Below are positions 12,865 through 25,309 of a stretch of 64,000 nt of DNA, piece after piece. Location of the stretch: contig NW_024881330.1 in the NCBI RefSeq assembly GCF_018691265.1, positions 19,054,886 to 19,118,885 on the forward strand, in the 5' to 3' direction. Position 1 is the stretch's first letter. Each line of letters opens with the position of its first letter. A program made the position numbers and the translations under genes. The notes below the pieces were generated by a model. It did not search any database. It saw only the letters and a program-made list of their open reading frames with translations, and had not been told where the DNA came from. The stretch is from Tyto alba (Eukaryota > Chordata > Aves > Strigiformes > Tytonidae).

Positions 12865-13574
12865 ATCTCGTCAGGACTCCTTACAATTACAACAATGCTG
12901 AAAAGGATTTTCTGAAACTCCAGTTCTTAAAAAAGTTATTTCCTAAGACATAAGTCCTGATGAAACCTCACCTTCTTTTATTCCAAATATGGATTCTTTT
13001 GCTCATATTTCCACAGCAAGATGTGTATTTCATAACACACATTAATTAAATAAAAACTGAAATCAAAATGTGATAAAAATTAATTCTACAGTTTAAAGCA
13101 GAACTGGAAAACTGTGATGACTTAAAAAAAAATAAAACATCAAGAATATAATTTAGAAACATTAGATTCATTGTTTCTCAGCATCATTAATGTACCTATA
13201 TTACATTAACTCCAAATTGGCAATGGTATTAGAACTTCATCAAATCAGTAGAAATTCAAGTATAGAAAAAGAAACCAAAATTAGAATTCAAAGACTAGGA
13301 ATGATGTGTGGTGCGTTCAGCCTGAATTATGGTTTTAAATGGATTCAATTGTTTTAAAATGAAAGAGTATTCAGCATGTGTTCTTACACACACAGTTCTA
13401 GAGAAAGGTCTACGGAGGGGAGACATGGAAACTGAAGTCCCACTGAATGCTTATTATAAAAAACTGAGTATAACAGCCAAAACACCACAAGGTTTTCAAC
13501 ACTGTCTCACACAATATTCTTCCACCCAAATTGAGACTTTATAGTCTGGGTGAATGGATAAAAAAAAAATGTTT

Positions 13575-14580
13575 AAGTGATCAAGCTCAGCAGGCAGTTG
13601 TTGGATGATTAAGCTCAACAGGCAATTCTTGGACTCTGCCTGGAGGGGAGTAAGTAAGTGGTAGAGTATCAAAGGGCTCTATCATGGAACCTGTTCCTTA
13701 AAAGATTTCATCAGTGACCAAGAAGAGGTGAGAGAGTGCACTCATCAATTTAACAGATGACACGAAGCTAGGGGGAACAAACAATACACTCAAGTACAAA
13801 ACCACTATCCAGAGGGACCTAGACAGGCTGAAAAAAATGGTCCAACAGGAATGTTATGAAATTTAAAAAAGTCAAATGCAAAGTCCTGCACCTGGAAAGG
13901 AAGAACCCCTGGCAACAGAGAAGGATAGGGTCTGACTGCCTGGGGAGCAGGTCTGCTGAAAAGGTCCTGGGAGCCCTGGTGGGCATCAAACTGAATGGGC
14001 AGCAAACTGAATGTGATACACTGTTCCCCTGGTAGTAAAGGAGCCAACAGCATCCTGGGCTATATCAACAGGAGCATGACCAGGAGATCGGGGGAAGTGA
14101 CTAGTCTCTTTTGACTCAACACCGGTCAGACCACATCTAGAACACTTAATTCAGGCTTGTGTCTCCAAGTGCTAGAAATTTGTGGATAAATAGGAATAAA
14201 TTCAGTGAGGGGTCACAGGGATGGTCAGGATTAGATCACTTGCCCTACAAGGAGAAATTGAGGGAGTTGACCTCATAGGAGCCTGACAGTACTCATGGGA
14301 ACGTTACCACAAATACTGAGCCAGTTCCTTTACAGTAGTGCATGGAAGGAAGAAGAGAAGTGTGGTCGTAAATTGAAACAAGAGATTCTGACTAAATTTT
14401 AGGAGACATTGTGTCCCCATAAGGACAGACAAGCATTCGATCAAATTGTTCAGAGAAGCTGTACAGTGACCATCCTTGGAAGTTTTCAAATCTCTGGGTA
14501 AAGCCTTGGGCAACCAGGTATTATCTCACAGATGGTGCTGATTTCCTTTCTAACCTGCACCATCCTGTGATTCTATATGG
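13575..14580 (+). mobile_element. CR1 LINE, 5'-truncated (RT C-terminus and 3' end)
   Basis: Plus-strand CR1 ORF2 and 3' UTR. Recognisable coding blocks include TDDTKLGG (the ADD motif region of RT), IQRDLDRL, and VRPHLEH (the usual VRPHLEYC). It ends in CACCATCCTGTGATTCTATATGG. The copy begins inside the RT domain, as expected for 5' truncation, and has many stops. Parts of its 3' half closely parallel the copy at 59.7-61.1 kb (AGTGCTAGAAATTTG, GATAAAT.GGAATAAA), so the two belong to the same subfamily. Confidence 0.85.
13578..13633 (+). repeat. 28-bp tandem duplication at the 5' edge of the CR1 copy
   Basis: Two adjacent 28-bp units, starting TGATCAAGCTCAGCAGGC and TGATTAAGCTCAACAGGC, differ at four positions. 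They lie exactly where CR1 similarity begins. Confidence 0.85.
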
Positions 14581-17500
14581 AAGAGATTTTCTTTCTCTTC
14601 TAGTTCACTTTAGGTGACAAAATCTGAACGTGACTGCTTTGGGCAGATTCTCCTGTCTGTAAAGAATGTTATTATCAAGGTCTAAGGGGACAGAAAACTT
14701 AATTTGACTGTTTAATGCAGAAAATTATTATCAGCATAAAAATTATCTGCCCATCCCCAAAATGGGACCATCTATTTATGTCCATATTTTCCCAGTTAAC
14801 TGTCTTATCTCACCAGCCCACCAAATAATGCTGTACAACTCTCCATCTCTTTTTCCTCAATCCATATACTGTTGACAAGAAAAATTACCTCCAGTGCATA
14901 CTTGATTGATTTTTTTGTTTTGTTTTATTTAAAGACTTTGTGAACTATGCTGACGTTGTACTGAACAAAAAGCATAGATGGGTTTTGTCAACGGTTCACT
15001 GGTCTGTACTGAAATTGGCCTTGCACAGAAAGTAAACACCACAAAAATTTCATCTAGAACACCTTAGTTATGCCTCCTTCAGAAATCAGTGGAAGATTTT
15101 TTGTTGAATAAAGAGAAAAGATGTAACAACAAATGCCACCTACCTTCTAACTTCATATTATCTTCCATATCTACTTCCACAAATATAAAAAGCAGTTTGA
15201 TTTAATATCAGAAAGGTTTTAAGATGTAACATGTTGAAATACATAAACAAACTTCTGAAAATTTTCTTGTTGGGTAGAAAACATGCATTGACCATTGTAA
15301 TATTTTGTAGTAATATATTTGGTTTATAAGCCAGAAGAATAGATTAATGTCTAGGAGACAACATGGGGATTTGTTGTTTTTGGTTTTGTTTTTGTTTTTT
15401 TTTTTTTTTTAACAATTATAAATTGACTTGGTTGTAGTAAGTATTTACTATAATGAGATAAATGCTTCTAAACAGCCTTCAGATACAGAGAGAATTTATT
15501 GCAGAGACCAGATTTTGCATGCAGACAGGTACACATTGGTACCACGATGGGAAGCATAAAGTCTTTGGTGTTTATTTTTGTCAGTGAAACCTTATTTCAG
15601 TGGTTTATCCAAAGTGCCTTATCCACAGATAGGTTAACACATGACAGAATGGGAGGAGCTGGTACAGAGCTCTTTGAAAATCTGACCAATTATTCATTTT
15701 CAAGGAACCTCTGAACAATCAAATTCAGTTATAGAAGATATGTGGCATATAGTATGTCTTATATTCCTTCTCCATTCCCTGCACTACCTTGATTTATCAC
15801 AGTTCCTGAATACTCTCTGTATTTATGTCCTTAACTTTCTGTCCTTTCTTTTTTCTCTTGTTGGCCTGTATTTAATTGCCTAGCAACACTGACAATAAAT
15901 GTCAAAGCACTGATGACTCAAAGATCATAATTTCTTTCCAAGAGCTTAGACTCCAAATAAGTAGAGAAGTTAGATTCATGTATATGTGTTAGCCATCATT
16001 AATCAAATGGATGAGTGTATCACACATATGGCTTTTATAATCATTCCTGTCTTATGCCACAGCTGAAAATCAGGTGCAGAACATGGCTTGTCTTTTCACA
16101 GACATTTATGACAAACAATATTAAACTCTGCAACCCTTTGCTATTTTTCACATTTCTTCATATTCTTTCCACTTGGTACATATAAAGACGATTCTTTCAA
16201 TATTTATTCTGCTGTATTCATAGTTTATATTTAAATATTAAATCTTTATAACTTTTTATTTCTAAAATGCCTTATTTTGATGATGCAAGCTAGGTAAATG
16301 GGGCAATTATTCTTTTACACCAAAGGACAGGGTACCATCCATTTCCAACTGCCCAGATCAACTGTATAGACTTCAGTTTCCAGAATGCTTCCAATCTAGC
16401 TCTTTTCTTAAGCACTAATGCCTCAAGACAGATATGCAGATACTTTCCTTCTAAATAGTTCTCTGAACATTTTGATTTTCATCTGTTATTTTTGCCATAT
16501 GTTCTACTAGTTAAAACAATCCTTTAACATGAAACATGTTTGTGGCTAAGAGAGGGCCCTCTACTATTTTTTTAGAAAAGAACTGGTCTTAAAAATTCTA
16601 CTTTGTTTTAGCAGTTCCCTCTACTTCGTTGGCACAGTAACAATTCAACATATTCCTACCCTTAAAAGTTGCTTTGATACATGAAGTAAGTTTCAAATGA
16701 AAGACAAGATAGGTATTGATGCACTTAAAGTTCTCAAGATACAAGTGTTTTCATCTCCAGAATTTACACAAAAGAAGAGATGTGGCTGATACCAACAGCA
16801 TCAGGATTAAGGAACCCCTAAAATTAAGGTGGCTCAAGATGTCAGCTTTTCTTTTCATGAATGTCGTTTACCTGTGGGAATGCAAAACATCACTGCTTTT
16901 GTTCAAATGCTTGCCTATTGTTTGCTAGAAGGCATTGGTTTTAACATATATACTTAGGGTCTTATTACTTCAGCCAAAGGTAAGAAAGTGTAGGACAGGT
17001 GGGAGGGACAGTTAGAATAATTCTCCACAGTAGTTTACTTTATTTTTTTATTTATTTTCCATTACTCACATGTCTTATCCATTTCTCACACAGTTTTTCA
17101 AACCTTTTCCTTCTCCTGTGAAGAAGAAAATCACACATTCATTCTAACATCTTCCAAGCTGAGTGGAATTCTTAAAACAGTCATCATTTTACCTCTAGAA
17201 TATTACCTAAGAAAGTGTTCCAAAACACAGTGTTTAATCACAATAATTCATAGATATACAACAACTTTCAGGTTTAATTCAAGGGTTATGTCGCGTTAAA
17301 ATAATGACTGAATGCACACACATGGTACATTAAAGAGCTTGCTAAACATTACCTACATTGTTCCTTTAAAAATTCCTTCAGTGGTAACTATTGTTACCCT
17401 AATTACCCAATCAAGGAAACTGAGGAAAAAATAAATTACCAGTGACCAAATATAAAGAGAAAATTTGCCCTCTTCTTCTACACTACCTAATTTCATACAT

Positions 17501-18196
17501 TAACATTAGAAAGACCTGGATCAAGACCAAGACTCACAGAGAAAGCGAGCACTAAGAGCAAATTTTACTCTAATATCCATATACCTCTAAAATCCAATAC
17601 ATTACAATTCAAGTTTTAGAAGTTGGTTTATTCCAACAGAGTTTTTGAAATCAAAGATAGCCTGTAGCACTTTCTAGTTTGGGAATCATTTTAACAACTT
17701 TATTTAAAAAGATAAGAATACTGTATTTCAGAAGAATCAGCATTTCTAATGATAAATTACCTGTTTTTCTCATAGACTCAGCTATTTTGCTGTTTAGTTC
17801 CTTCCAGAGTCTGACATGAATATCTCTCTTTCCTGATGACTTACTGCAATTTGATTTCTTGAGCTATTCCATTACTTGAGTTTATGTTATATCCAATTTG
17901 ACTTCACCCCCTTTTTGCCTGAATCAATCCTCCAGTCAGTATTTTTTTCATTATTGTCTGTTGTGACAAATGACATAAACAGAATTAGAACAGCCTTTTA
18001 GAAAACTGTTTCAGTTCTTTAGTAGCCCCTTGCGTGATTCTTTATTGCTGTGGTTCCCTTGCTCAATGATCCTAAGAAGAAGATATGGAAAAGATGTCTG
18101 TACTATGAAGAAATTTTCCTATTTCCAGCAGCTAACACTGTTAAAATAGGCTAAGACTACACCTACACTAATAAAGTCATATGCTACCCATGTGTG
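14581..18196. other. AT-rich non-coding sequence
   Basis: About 3.6 kb with no recognised gene or repeat except a T-rich run near 15393-15410. Short frames at 15499-15714 and 16716-16928 carry no recognisable domain. Confidence 0.55.
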
Positions 18197-18386
18197 TGTT
18201 GTGGTTTGAGCTCAGAGGGCAACTGAGCACCACACAGCTGCTCACTCCTCCCTTCCCTCCCAGCAATGTGAAGGGACAAATAATCCAGGATGGGGATTCA
18301 AGATAGGACCAGGAGGGGAAAATCACTCTTTATGGTCATGGGCAAAAGGCAAACTCACTAGGGGAAGAAAAAAAAAAGAACATACA

Positions 18387-18392
18387 TTTATT
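18387..18392 (-). terminator. LTR polyadenylation signal AATAAA
   Basis: Plus-strand TTTATT, in the sequence GTCTGTAATAAATGTATG on the sense strand. Conserved in the LTRs at 21525 and 62199. Confidence 0.6.
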
Positions 18393-19080
18393 ACAGACAC
18401 TATCAAAAACACTTAACAGGGTAGGACAGTGAGAAGCATTGTCACATCTTGAGAACACCTTCCCACCTTCCCCCCACCCCTCCCTTCTTCCCAGGCTCAG
18501 CTTTGCTCCTGATATCTCTTCCTCCTCCCACCAGAGGCACAGGGGCAGGGGATGGGGGTGTGTGTGTGTGGGGGGGTGTGGTGTGCAGTCAGTGCTGCTG
18601 CTTCATCCATCTTCAGTGGGGGACGAGCTTCTGGAACTTGTTCCCCCTCTCCATTGTAATCCCCCTCTCGCAGGAGACAGTCCTCCACAAACCCTCTCCA
18701 ACATGAGTCCCTTCCACAGTCTGCAGTCCTTCCCGAGCTACTCCAGCATGGGACACTCCCGCATGCTTCAATCCTCCCAGCACTGAACTACAACAACAGG
18801 GGTTACCTTTTCCCACAAGACACCGGCCGTCTTCGGGCACAGCATCTTGATCATCCATGTGAAACACTTCGCAGGCCATAAATAAGCATCTGCTCCACCA
18901 TAGATCTTCATGGGTGACGGGGGGGGCCACCCTGCTGTCTCACCACAGGATACAGGGGCGTCTCTGCTCTGGCACACCTACCTCCTCATTTCTTCCTCTG
19001 TTCCTCCACTGACCTTGGTGTTCATGCAGCTGCTGCAACTCCTCCTCCTCACAAATCCAACTCTTCCTCACCAGGTCCCT

Positions 19081-19089
19081 TCTTAAATA
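19081..19089 (-). promoter_or_regulatory. LTR TATA-like box
   Basis: TATTTAAGA on the sense strand within GATAACGTATTTAAGAAGGG. It is conserved at the same place in the LTRs at 21525 and 42041, and as GATAATGTATTTAAGA in the LTR at 62199. Confidence 0.6.
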
Positions 19090-19247
19090 CGTTATCACAG
19101 AGGTGCAGCTGATTGGCTCCATTTTCGAGAGAGGTGGAGCTGACTTGGAGCTGGGAGAGCTTTGAGAAGCTTCTCACAGGGGACTACCCCTATAGCCTCT
19201 TCCTCTGCTACCAAAAAGCCCCACCACTCACTCAGACCCAGCAAAAT

Positions 19248-21524
19248 GTGTGAACCTGATGTAGGGTCTCCAGGAAGAGGGGCATCAAGAGGGTTGTGTC
19301 ACACTGCTTAAGGATGACTTGCCCTTCAACAGACAAGCTCTGTCCACATGGTATTAGGGCTGATGGGGTGCCCTCATTACTCTAAAAAAAGGTTATTTTC
19401 ATGTTTTTTTTTCATAATCCAAAGTGTCTAAAAAGATGTAAAGTGAACACCTCTGAGTATTATTTGATAGGATGAAGCTGAGGGCTTGTGCAGAGAGAGG
19501 GTAAGTATTCTGGATATGGTATGAAGGTGTCTGAAAGCATCTGAAAGTGTAAGACCTGCTGGGATAATATTGCATACATATGTAGGGAGATGAAGCCAAG
19601 CTTGATGCAGTTTTACACACACTGCCTACAGGTGGTGTGCCCTGGAGTGCACCGTCCTTAGAACTCCAACTAGAATTTGGCTTGTAGTGAACCTGGCTTT
19701 ACTTTGAACTGAGTCCTGTGGGTGAGCTGTTATACATATAGAGCAGATGACCAGAGCACCAGCACTGGTGGATAGACTAGTGTCTGTATTCTGGTGAGCA
19801 GTGTTAGATAATGAAGCTCTTTTACTTAACATTGTAGGCATAAACTGCAATTGCCTGCTAAGATCCTTGCTTTGTTTATGTAAAGCACAAGGGACAGATC
19901 CTGAACATATAAGCATGTTGGATCTAATATTAGCAGAAGAAAGCATTAAAAATCTGAGAAATACTAGAAAAAAATCTTTTCTTTGTAGGACAAGTGAAAA
20001 ATTCAAAGGTTTTTTCTCTCTTCCAGTTAGGACTGTGGATTGTATATCCTGATAAGACCTGGCATTACTGAGCTAGCTAATGCTCTGATAGTCACTCTAT
20101 GTCCACCTGGGAGAAGACAGCATTCAAACAGTAGCATGCCATTAGTGCATTTAAATTCAGATTATCTTTCTATTCTTTTTTACTAGATGTAATGTTCTCT
20201 ACTTCTTCTGGCTTCTTACTTCTTTTTCTAGACACATTTTTTTCACAAATAACCTGATCATATAAACAAAAAAGCCCTGACCTTCCATGTAGCTAGAAAA
20301 TAATTTGCAAATAAATACTGTCTAAAACATGAAATCTTGATTGTATTCATGCCTTCTATGAGATTTCCGCAAGTTACTTTTGTTTGGGCATCTGTATTTC
20401 TGCTGTCTTAAGCAACTCACCTTGAAAGATCTGTGAGGCATGCTTTGATGACATGTTTTTCACATTGCCTGATGTTGGTCCAAGCCTCTCTGTTGTATAA
20501 ATAAAAACTAAGGGTAAAACCTGTTCTTGGAGAAAAAAATAACACACTCAGAGAAATTAAGATTAAAAAACTAAATACAATGCCTCTCTAGTGAATCCAG
20601 CTCCAGCCAAATTCTTAATTTAACATGGAATTATTCTAAATCTGTGCCATTGCCTCGGAGTTTGAGATAATAAAGGAAAACACATGTAAAATTCAGCTCC
20701 TGGTCCATTTAAAAAATATCCTGTCAGGCATGTTCCCAGCTGGTTTCTAGATCCAAACTGCCTTTTCCTGCTCTCTGTTAGGAAAAGTTAAGACACTTCT
20801 CTAGGTTTCAGCTAATCTACACATAATCAGTCCTGTGACACATAAACAAAAGCTGTACTTTGCATAGATATGAATTGTCATTTGACAGGAAATTTATTCT
20901 GGGTGAAATGCTTTACATTTTGCAAATGCAGATATGCCAAATCTTTTAAGTGTAAAGCTGCAAGGCAGAAAATGACCTTATGAGGCTTTCTATTCAGAAC
21001 TGTATGACAACCTGAATGAGCTCAGGAACATGCAGATGGAAGCTGAAAAAAGACAGCTGATTGCAAAGCTCTTGAAGATTATCATGAAGAACAAATATAC
21101 AGTCAATTTATTTTTTAAAAAAATTTAAGAGTATGTTCAATTCATTGGAATGTCTTTTTTATAGTGCCTCAAATAGCAATGCTATTCCAAGCAAAAGATC
21201 CTGTCATGATGCAGAGTAAAATGATGAATTAATATGTACTGGCAGTCTAACTTCAATATGTGGAGAAAATATGTGAGAAACATAGTTGTAGACATCATTA
21301 TTTCACAGCTCCCACCATTGTATTGCCAAGATGAGAGTAATATCTTTCCCTAGAAGTTGCCAATTGTGGTTTATTGCAGTCTCCTTGCACAAGTAAGTGA
21401 GAGAGAGTAGGACTCCTCCAGAAGAAGAGAGGAATATGCACTTTGTAAAACATAGTTACCAGGGTAGGACTCTTGGGGCAAATTTTTAAAAACATTAATA
21501 TCTTTTAAAATTACAATTCAAGCT
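19248..21524. other. Unique spacer between inverted LTRs
   Basis: About 2.3 kb without recognisable retroviral genes. A 126-codon minus-strand frame (19626-20006) and an 83-codon plus-strand frame (19801-20052) overlap; neither has a domain I recognise. Because the flanking LTRs point in opposite directions, this is not the inside of one provirus. Confidence 0.55.
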
Positions 21525-21680
21525 TGTCCTGGGTCTGAGTGAGTGGTGGGGTGGTTTGGTAGCAGAGGAAGAGGCTATAGGGGTGGTCCCCTGTGAGAAG
21601 CTTCTCAAAGCTCTCCCAGCTCCAAGTCAGCTCCACCTCTCTCGAAAATGGAGCCAATCAGCTGCACCTCTGCGATAACG

Positions 21681-21689
21681 TATTTAAGA
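21681..21689 (+). promoter_or_regulatory. LTR TATA-like box
   Basis: TATTTAAGA following GATAACG. Transcription would start about 25-30 bp downstream, near 21710. Confidence 0.6.
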
Positions 21690-22372
21690 AGGGACCTGGT
21701 GAGGAAGAGTTGGATTTGTGAGGAGGAGGAGTTGCAGCAGCTGCGTGAACACCAAGGTCAGTGGAGGAACAGAGGAAGAAATGAGGAGGTAGGTGTGCCA
21801 GAGCAGAGACGCCCCTGTATCCTGTGGTGAGACAGCAGGGTGGCCCCCCCCGTCACCCATGAAGATCTATGGTGGAGCAGATGCTTATTTATGGCCTGCG
21901 AAGTGTTTCACATGGATGATCAAGATGCTGTGCCCGAAGACAGCCGGTGTCTTGTGGGAAAAGGTAACCCCTGTTGTTGTAGTTCAGTGCTGGGAGGATT
22001 GAAGCATGCAGGAGTGTCCCATGCTGGAGCAGCTCGGGAAGGGCTGCAGCCTCTAGGAGAGACTCCAGTTGGAGAGAGTTGGTAACCCACAATGGAGCAG
22101 TGTGGGGAATGCTGCAGCCCATGGGAGGGACTCATGGTGGAGAAAGTTTGTGAAGACTGTCTCCTGTGAGAGGGGGACCACGATGGAGCAGGGGGAACAA
22201 GTTCCAGACACTCCCCCCACTGAAGATGGATAAAGCAGCAGCACTGACTGCACACCCCATTCCCTGGCCCCTGTGTTGCTGGTGAGAGAAGGTAGAGATA
22301 TCAGGAGTAGAGCTGAGCCCGGGAAGAAGGGAGGGGTGGGGGGAAGGTGTTCTCAGTGTTGTTAGTGTCTGT

Positions 22373-22378
22373 AATAAA
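22373..22378 (+). terminator. LTR polyadenylation signal AATAAA
   Basis: AATAAA in GTCTGTAATAAATGTATG, about 690 bp downstream of the TATA-like box, which implies a very long R region. Confidence 0.6.
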
Positions 22379-22708
22379 TGTATGTTCTTTTTTTTCTTCC
22401 CCTAATGAGTCTGCCTTTTGCTTGTGACCATAAAGGGTGATTTTTTTCCCCATCCCAGTCCTATCTCAAACCCCAAGCCTGGATCTCTGTCCCTTTCTTG
22501 TTGCCAGAAGTGGGAGAGATTGGCTGTGTGGTGTTAGGCTGACGACCAGGCTCAAACCACAACAGAGCTGTTTTTTCAGTTCAATTCAGGATTGTATATT
22601 CAAATTTCATGCACTTTCTCACATGTATTTGAAGTGGCAGGAGTGTTCATCTCCTAGTTATTTTAAAGTGAATATGAAAGATTTTTCATAGCAAATGGAT
22701 TTTAAAAT

Positions 22709-22713
<5 letters not shown>

Positions 22714-22746
<33 letters not shown>
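22714..22746. repeat. Poly-T run (33 bases)
   Basis: 33 uninterrupted T. No adjacent LINE or SINE body recognised. Confidence 0.95.
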
Positions 22747-22747
<1 letters not shown>

Positions 22748-23676
22748 TCCTGGAAACCTCACTTTAAAGATATTTTACTGCAGGTGTTAGTTGATCAACC
22801 TCAGGATCAACTTCTGAACAGAAAACTCAATAACTTTTCATGTTAGTAAGTCTTAAAATTAGAGGAATGAAAAAATGGGAGTGCTATAAAAATATTTTTC
22901 TCTATTATCATGTAGCTTATTTATGACAACTTTATTCTACATTTCATAATTGTTTGGGATTTTTGTTTGTGTGTTTGTTTCTTTGGGGTTTTTAAAATCT
23001 TCTATTGTTATAAAGCTCTACTTGGAGATACAGATCATAAGATAAAACCTCTTTTTTGTCTTCAAATATGTTTGAAAAACAGTATCAATATGGTTTAAAC
23101 TGAGGATGCAAAAGACAATAACCCTCTTCTTCCACACTCACATATACAGAGATTACAAAGGAAAATAACAACAAAAACTCAGGTGAAAAGTAAAGGGATT
23201 TCAGTGACATCATATACTTACTGTCATTATGCAAAAAAAAAAATTAAGGACTGGAGCAGAAATTAAGAAAAATCATTTAGAAGATTCAGCATCACTAAAT
23301 CATTAGTTTTCATAATGGTTAATCAAATTGTTAGAGCAGCAGTCTTTTGAAGTAAGAATCTCGGCAAACAGAAACATATAAAGATCCCTCCTTAGATGAA
23401 ATGAATGTTACCAATTTTCTGTTTCAAACATATTAACAACTGCTCATAGAAAAATTTCAAATAATACATACATTGTGTGATAACATTATGATGCCTGTTT
23501 ACTCATAGAAAATTCATAAATAAAAAAAATAAATTATTTAGGCAATATGTATACAATCTATTGACAATCCTAATAAAAAATTATAGTGGTTTCAAATATA
23601 CTAAACAAATCAATAAGAAATTCAGAAAACTGTCTCAGGAGTCCACAATAGTCTGAGCAAAAATGTGTATGGCACC

Positions 23677-23706
23677 ATATCATATCTTATCATATATCAT
23701 ATCATC
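23677..23706. repeat. Degenerate (ATCAT)n patch
   Basis: Repeated CATAT/ATCAT words over about 30 bp. Confidence 0.7.
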
Positions 23707-25309
23707 TTCTGAATACAAATAGTTTTGGAGAAGGTATGGATCCTTGTATTCCTACTGTAATTGCATTTATTTTGACTTCTGAATTGACAGATCCAAAATA
23801 TATTACAGGTTTTACTTGTATAATAACTCGAATAGTCATGAAGAAATATAATTTTTTGTATTATGAGCCCCCTCGCTGCAGTTTTGATTTGAGGATTTTT
23901 AATTGGACATTTTTACTTCCCTGACCATCTAGTAAGATAACGTTTATTTGCATGGTTTCACAATAATGAAGTACTTTCAGATTTTTCATCACAGTTGAGG
24001 CTTTAAGACTAACTTTTATTTAATTTCTTATTTCTTATGACATCCGGCATAAAGAATGAAGGTCCCTGAAGTAAAACTGTTCCCTTTTTTTTTATTATTT
24101 ATTTTCTTAAATTGCTGTTTACTTCATTTCCTGAAATAGCTTAACATTCACTCATGAAAGAACTTTAAAAAATCTTAGAAACATGGCTGGCTTTGGGTGT
24201 TTTTCAAATTGCAGTTCTAGCAAAAGAAACAATAGGCCATGTCTAAATAAAACATTTGTGGCTTTTTCTCTGAAACCAATCATCTAGGATCCATTTCCGT
24301 TCATGCAGAGTCAGACCCTTCAGAAAGATATTGATATCTAACAGCTTACTGATCAGCAATAGGGAAACAAGGAGAACAGGTTTAGATTTTCAACCCCACT
24401 TCCATAGGGACATCTGTGCCTACAAAGATGTCTCTTTGACTGGTGAAACCACAGGTGGTAAATTTTATTGGGGTTAGAAATCTACAGTCTTTCTTTCAGG
24501 AAAACACAGAAACACGGGGGCAGGAAGAGGACAGGTTTCTGGCATTACCTTGTGTTTTATCGCTTGTATTTGTACCGACTTCTCTTTTTTAACAATAACC
24601 TATCACTTAGGGAAGCTGTCTAGGAAGAGGAAGATCTTGGAAGTGGACACAGCTGTGAAGCTGACAACCCACACTGCAGATTCAAGCTTCTAATTCTTCT
24701 TCATTCCCTCTCTCTCTGCTGGGTTAATTCTGTTATAGAGGAAGTGCTAGATATTCAACTCTAGAAGAATCTACGCTTGCATAGTGAAGCCAGAATTGTG
24801 ATAAGGATGGTATGGTAAGATGTGATTTAGGCTGATAAGATGAAATTTAGTTAGACTGAGCTTGATTTGGGCTTTACTTACATTAACAATAAATTTTTTC
24901 TGATAGGACTGGATGTGTAGACACAAACAGTTGGCACTGGAGGCATAGAGCCCTTGTTATGTACCTTTTAGTATGACTACTTTAGACCAGCTCTGGTTTG
25001 GTCCTGTGAACTGGATGTCCACCAGTAATTGCATGAATTAGATCTGTCCTTGGAGTTTCTTTTCTCATTTTGCATGTCTATTTTATCAAATGAAATCCTG
25101 TTCATATGCTCCAAAACAGCTGCATGACAGGAGCTAAAGCAGAGAAAGTAGAGAAAAAAATTAATTTGATTCAAAAGCACACTCCTGAGTCAAGATAAAA
25201 TGTTAATGTAGAACCACCTTTAGGAATCTGGTAGATTTATTGCCAAGTTACTAAACTACCTCAATATCATGAGCTCTGGTAAAATAAGGAAGATAATTTT
25301 AAGTATTTG

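Larger units (their letters stand above)
11151..13577. other. AT-rich non-coding sequence
   Basis: No gene or dispersed repeat recognised. Contains a 15-bp tandem duplication at 12177-12216 and a small inverted repeat at 12804-12864, both listed separately. Overlapping open frames at 11692-12040 on both strands look like chance. Confidence 0.55.
18197..19247 (-). mobile_element. Solo LTR, ~1 kb class, left arm of an inverted pair
   Basis: Minus-strand LTR ending in CTCAAACCACAACA. GTGTG occurs on both sides (18192-18196 and 19248-19252), a plausible 5-bp duplication, although the outer terminus no longer reads a clean TG. Layout on the sense strand: short U3, TATTTAAGA box, long GC-rich R of about 650 bp, AATAAA, then U5. 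Its promoter-side half (about 18755-19215) is nearly identical to the LTR at 21525, with about five substitutions. Its other half instead resembles the LTR at 62199. No internal retroviral genes adjoin it. Open frames inside are LTR sequence. Confidence 0.9.
21525..22564 (+). mobile_element. Solo LTR, ~1 kb class, right arm of an inverted pair
   Basis: Plus-strand LTR from TGTCCTGGGTCTGAG to CTCAAACCACAACA, flanked by AAGCT (21520-21524) and GAGCT (22565-22569), a 5-bp duplication with one mismatch. It has a TATTTAAGA box, a long R with repeated TGGAG...CTGCAG...GGGAGG modules, AATAAA, and a U5 that differs from the copies at 18 and 62 kb. It lacks a CAAGATGTG...CTGTTAAG segment present in both of those. 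It is the only plus-strand LTR of the nine in this window. No adjoining gag, pol or env. Confidence 0.92.

Noticed and set aside
19626..20052. 126-codon minus frame and 83-codon plus frame as a gene
   Set aside because: They overlap on opposite strands, have no recognisable domain and no supporting splice or promoter pattern.
21648..21830. A 60-codon frame (MEPISC...) conserved in three LTR copies as a gene
   Set aside because: It begins upstream of the TATA-like box, so the LTR's own transcript would not include its start, and conservation is explained by shared LTR ancestry.
18197..22564. A provirus bounded by the two LTRs at 18 and 21.5 kb
   Set aside because: A provirus has LTRs in direct orientation. 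These are inverted, each has its own flanking duplication, and the spacer shows no gag, pol or env.
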